Positions 61,148-64,000 of a DNA stretch of 64,000 nucleotides are shown in pieces. The stretch comes from Blasia pusilla. Taxonomy: Eukaryota; Marchantiophyta; Marchantiopsida; Blasiales. The notes under the pieces were generated by a model. That model ran no database searches. It saw only the letters and a program-made list of their open reading frames with translations, and had not been told where the DNA came from. The position numbers and the translations under genes were made by a program. Each line of letters opens with the position of its first letter. The first letter of the stretch is position 1. Location of the stretch: positions 62,062,001-62,126,000 of the forward strand of contig CM114271.1 of assembly GCA_050084515.1 (NCBI GenBank). The letters are read 5' to 3'.

Positions 61148-61579
61148 TCTATACTATAACTAGTAAGGTGCCTGCGCGATAGCCCATGAAAGGACTAATA
61201 TTGGGGCACATAAATTCAAATTTTTTCTTGCTACGCGTAGCATCTAAAACATTTTTTTTGCCCAGTTGCCACATGTCAAGCAGAGAGGTGTTTGCAAATC
61301 AAGAAGGCACTCTCCCATAATAATATAGATAAGCAACCCCAAATCCCCAATAAGACAAAATAGCAAACATAATAAGACAAAATAACAACATGTACTATTT
61401 TATTTTCTGAATATGGTAAGGGTCGATATTTATATGCTAAGTGTGGTAGTGACAATGTTTAAATCTCCCTCGAGGGGAAGCGGTGTATTAATTAAAGATT
61501 TTGGATCTTACCTCATCTTTGGAGTTTTTCTTTTCAATAATGGAGGTTGTAATAGTTTAGTGGAGCTATTGTTTCGGGA

Positions 61580-61920
61580 AGGAGTGGGTTGTGTATTAAC
61601 CAAGGTTGCATATGGACAAAGTCCATGTGGGCCCCATCTCCCTGTTCTTTCTCATCCCGCCCACCTATCTTTGTGATCTGCACTTTCTCGTGCCTTCCTC
61701 CTCCCACCTCCACTCCCTCAGAGGTGGAGGGAGTCCCTCCCCACTTATTGCCCTGTCCGCCCTTGGCTTGCCTTCCACCATGAACTATAAGTATAACCAT
61801 GAGTTGCCACCCTAAACCCTTTGGGCCCCATCTTGTGCAATCCATGTCCGTGGACATCTCCAAACTTGTCCTAACATATCCAAACTTGTCCGTCTTGTCC
61901 GTTTTTTTGCAACCATGGTA
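61580..61920 (+). repeat. Dispersed repeat, copy 2 (partner at 19.13-19.42 kb)
   Basis: This matches the segment at 19130-19415 in the same orientation and block order (CCACCTCCACTCCCTC, CTTGCCTTCCA, then repeated CCAAACTTGTCC and GTCCGTCTT). Here it lies inside the Helitron, so the 19 kb copy may be a fragment of a related element. Confidence 0.6.
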
Positions 61921-62675
61921 TTAACAACCATCACCATTCCTTCACTCCAATTTCCCTTACAGCTTAGTGAGAGGAAATTGGAATGGAGGAGTAAGAGTTT
62001 AATGGGCCTAGGTGCTTTTGAACTTGCCGTGAGCTTATAAAAAATTGAACTCGAGTAGCACAACACAAATTGTTAGCACACGATCTACTCTAAGCATTGC
62101 CAATTCCGAAAGTTGCAAAGCAGAGGACCCACCCCAATCACTACCAAGTCCCAAGGCTGCAAAGACCGCAACGCAGCACAACACCCCGACTGTTTGCCAT
62201 AAAGGCAAACACACCCCCGACCTACAAACCCTACAGTTGCCCAATGTGCTAATGCAAATGCTCACATTGGAAGGAAGCAAAAACTCCCTGCGCTTGCAAA
62301 CTTGCACTCTGCTCTACAACAGCAAACACGCATTCACCCAAATGTTAATCCACGGCGAGATTCTACAGCAAGCCACTAGTATGCAGTCTTGCAGCACTTC
62401 AAAGTGAGTGACGAAATCCGACCACTGCCAAGTCCGCTATAGCTTATATGCAAGTAAACGAGCAACAAGTGACAAGTATGTGTGTATATGCCGATCGACA
62501 TACTTTAGGTTCTATGAGAGAGGTATGTCATTAATGTAAAGCATTGCATTGGAAATACAAGAAGGTGAAACCCTAAACCCTGGTAAACAACTGGAAATTT
62601 TGAAACTCACCTTTTACTATATGTTATGAGCATGGGAAGGTACAACTACACTTCTTAAATCCATTACCTTCATTC

Positions 62676-63852
62676 TTGGCAACATTGATATTTGGCGTTG
62701 GGATGAATATTCGGCATTTTCCAAGCAGCGCTCAGGCATATAATTCCACCTTTCAATTGGAATCAATTGGAGCTAACGTCAAAGAGAAATTGGGTGGCAT
62801 AAAACACTTCACTATTCAAGGTAAAATTTATCATTCAATTGGTCTACTTCATCCAAATGTGGGACAGCATCCTCAATTTAGGCAATTATCCATTCTTGAA
62901 ATTGAGAATCGAGAAAGGACCGTGTCTGATGCGCTTCGGCCTGCCATCTTAAAAGGTTTACAAGATATGTTACAAGAATGTAATCCTTATGTAAGGATAT
63001 TTCAGACATTTGAAATGGATTCACCTTGTCCAAACATGCGAATCATTATGAGGGCAAGTAAGAGGGACCTTGAAGCTAAACGATATAGCTTTCCAATTGT
63101 TTCAGAAGTTGCTGCTATTTTTCCAAGGGATGGAAGTGAGACTGTATAAATCTGTGATATTATTCTTCAATTAGATGGTGGAGGAGTTCGTTGCATATTA
63201 GACTTAAATGAGGCATACATTCCTTTCCACTTTATTTTGTTATTTATCTATGGTGAAGCAGGTTGGTATCCTAGAATACCTTATGGGAACTGGATAGATT
63301 CATTGAATGAGTGTTCACGGAGGGAATCAGAGGCGAATACCCAAGGAGATAGGCATGCTCCAAATGACTTTCTCATTGAAGATGTAGTCCATAATGAAGA
63401 CAATCAACCCATAAGGATAGAGAAGACTCAAAGTATTACTCCCTTGCACTTTGCAACCTTTCACCTTCAGACACGTATTGGAGTGGATCATGACAACCGC
63501 TTACTTTGTTTCGGAAGACTTACCCAAGAGTACATGATAGTTGTTTATGCAACCATAGGGATGCAACGATTATGTTGGATTCGTTTGAATCAAAAGGAGT
63601 TGGGATCTTAATTTAAATGGAGGTATGAAAGACGCTATGTTTAGGGGTGATGCACATGGCAAGAAATTTGGGGGACATATTGTGTTGCCATCTTTATTTA
63701 TTAGGGGTCCACTACATATGCATCAATTATATAGAGATGCCATTGTTAGGCATTTTGGAAAGCCAGATTATTTCTTGCCAATGACCTCCAACCTGAATTG
63801 GGTCGAGATTACATCAGCATTATTAATGGGTCAAATAGGTGTAGATTGTTAA
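62676..63852 (+). pseudogene. Helitron Rep N-terminal (Helitron_like_N) region, broken
   Basis: Three frames in order: 62676-63149 (GGIKHFTIQGKIYHSIGLLH, PQFRQLSILEIENRE and QECNPYVRIFQTF), 63237-63611 (DHDNRLLCFGRLTQEYMIVV) and 63625-63852 (LPSLFIRGPLHMHQLYRDAI, then GKPDYFLPMTSNLNWVEIT). These follow the Helitron-like N-terminal domain, including the G-K-PD-x-F-x-T-x2-C/S-N-x2-W-x-EI block. Stops at 63147, 63609 and near 63850 break it. The downstream HUH and helicase parts are not seen before the window ends. Confidence 0.85.
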
Positions 63853-64000
63853 GACTTGGTTGTACGGGTTTTTGAGAAAAAAATTTAAGGTGTTATCGCA
63901 TTTAATTTATCGAGTAGTTATATCTGACTCATGCAAGTACACATCTTCCAAAATATTGCATATCTTAAGTGAACCATTTTTTCCTTTCCATTGAGAGTTC

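Larger units (their letters stand above)
61148..63852 (+). mobile_element. Helitron, plus strand, decayed
   Basis: A candidate 5' end at 61148 reads TCTATACTATAACTAGTAAG and then GTGCCTGCGCGATAGCCCAT, preceded by A, as expected for insertion between A and T. Rep-domain coding sequence follows at 62.68-63.85 kb. The helicase part and 3' end lie beyond the window or are lost. The 5' end call is moderate; the coding identification is strong. Confidence 0.55.

Noticed and set aside
62560-62590. Telomere-like CCCTAAACCCT
   Set aside because: Barely more than one repeat unit; not an array.

Overview
The window looks like plant nuclear DNA: spliced genes with GT-AG introns, a type-2-like plant lipoxygenase, a plant-type U6 snRNA gene, a nuclear tRNA-Lys, and a dense mix of MULE, Ty3/gypsy, Ty1/copia and Helitron remnants. 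The retroelement and transposase families resemble those I associate with non-seed land plants and streptophyte algae (bryophyte or lycophyte grade). That placement is inference from memory of the families; nothing here proves the species.

Only four features look like functional host genes. (1) A nine-exon lipoxygenase on the minus strand (2133-7913) joins into a 948-residue frame with all five iron ligands. (2) A tRNA-Lys(UUU) lies on the minus strand at 24621-24691. (3) A five-exon gene on the plus strand (54834-58166) encodes a 311-residue CDC14/SIN-component family protein. (4) A U6 snRNA gene lies at 60082-60184, with a TATA box at -30.

The rest is mobile-element territory. 12.5-18.3 kb: a broken MULE (minus) split by a 1.2 kb LTR-like insertion and bracketed by a perfect 28-bp inverted repeat. 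19.5-24.2 kb: unrecognised broken reading frames rich in GGCGGCTAA-type minisatellites. 28.4-33.5 kb: a large, decayed, intron-bearing element of an unrecognised transposase-like family (minus). 33.5-39.5 kb: a decayed Ty3/gypsy element (plus). 39.6-39.9 kb: an EDM2-like PHD fragment (minus). 40.5-42.8 kb: a 5'-truncated copia element ending in a 179-bp CT tract. 44.9-48.7 kb: a decayed Helitron (minus). 51.2-51.9 kb: a leucine-rich-repeat extensin pseudogene. 61.1 kb to the end: a second Helitron (plus).

The most striking object is the Ty3/gypsy element. Between its protease and reverse transcriptase it carries a DNA cytosine-5 methyltransferase (motif I DLFGG, a Pro-Cys, ENV, and an SRAHHPR..WWTN block), and its integrase ends in a PHD-finger-like module. 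The order is PR - C5-MTase - RT - RNase H - INT - PHD. It suggests a retroelement that once carried both a DNA-methylation writer and a chromatin-reading module. The copy is dead (frameshifts and stops), and most of its stops look like C-to-T or G-to-A changes, as expected for decay of methylated cytosines. Its upstream region has four perfect hairpins packed around a TATA box.

Limits: all translations and splice joins were done by eye. Family names rest on recognised motifs, not searches. Ends of most elements are approximate because I could not find paired LTRs or target-site duplications.
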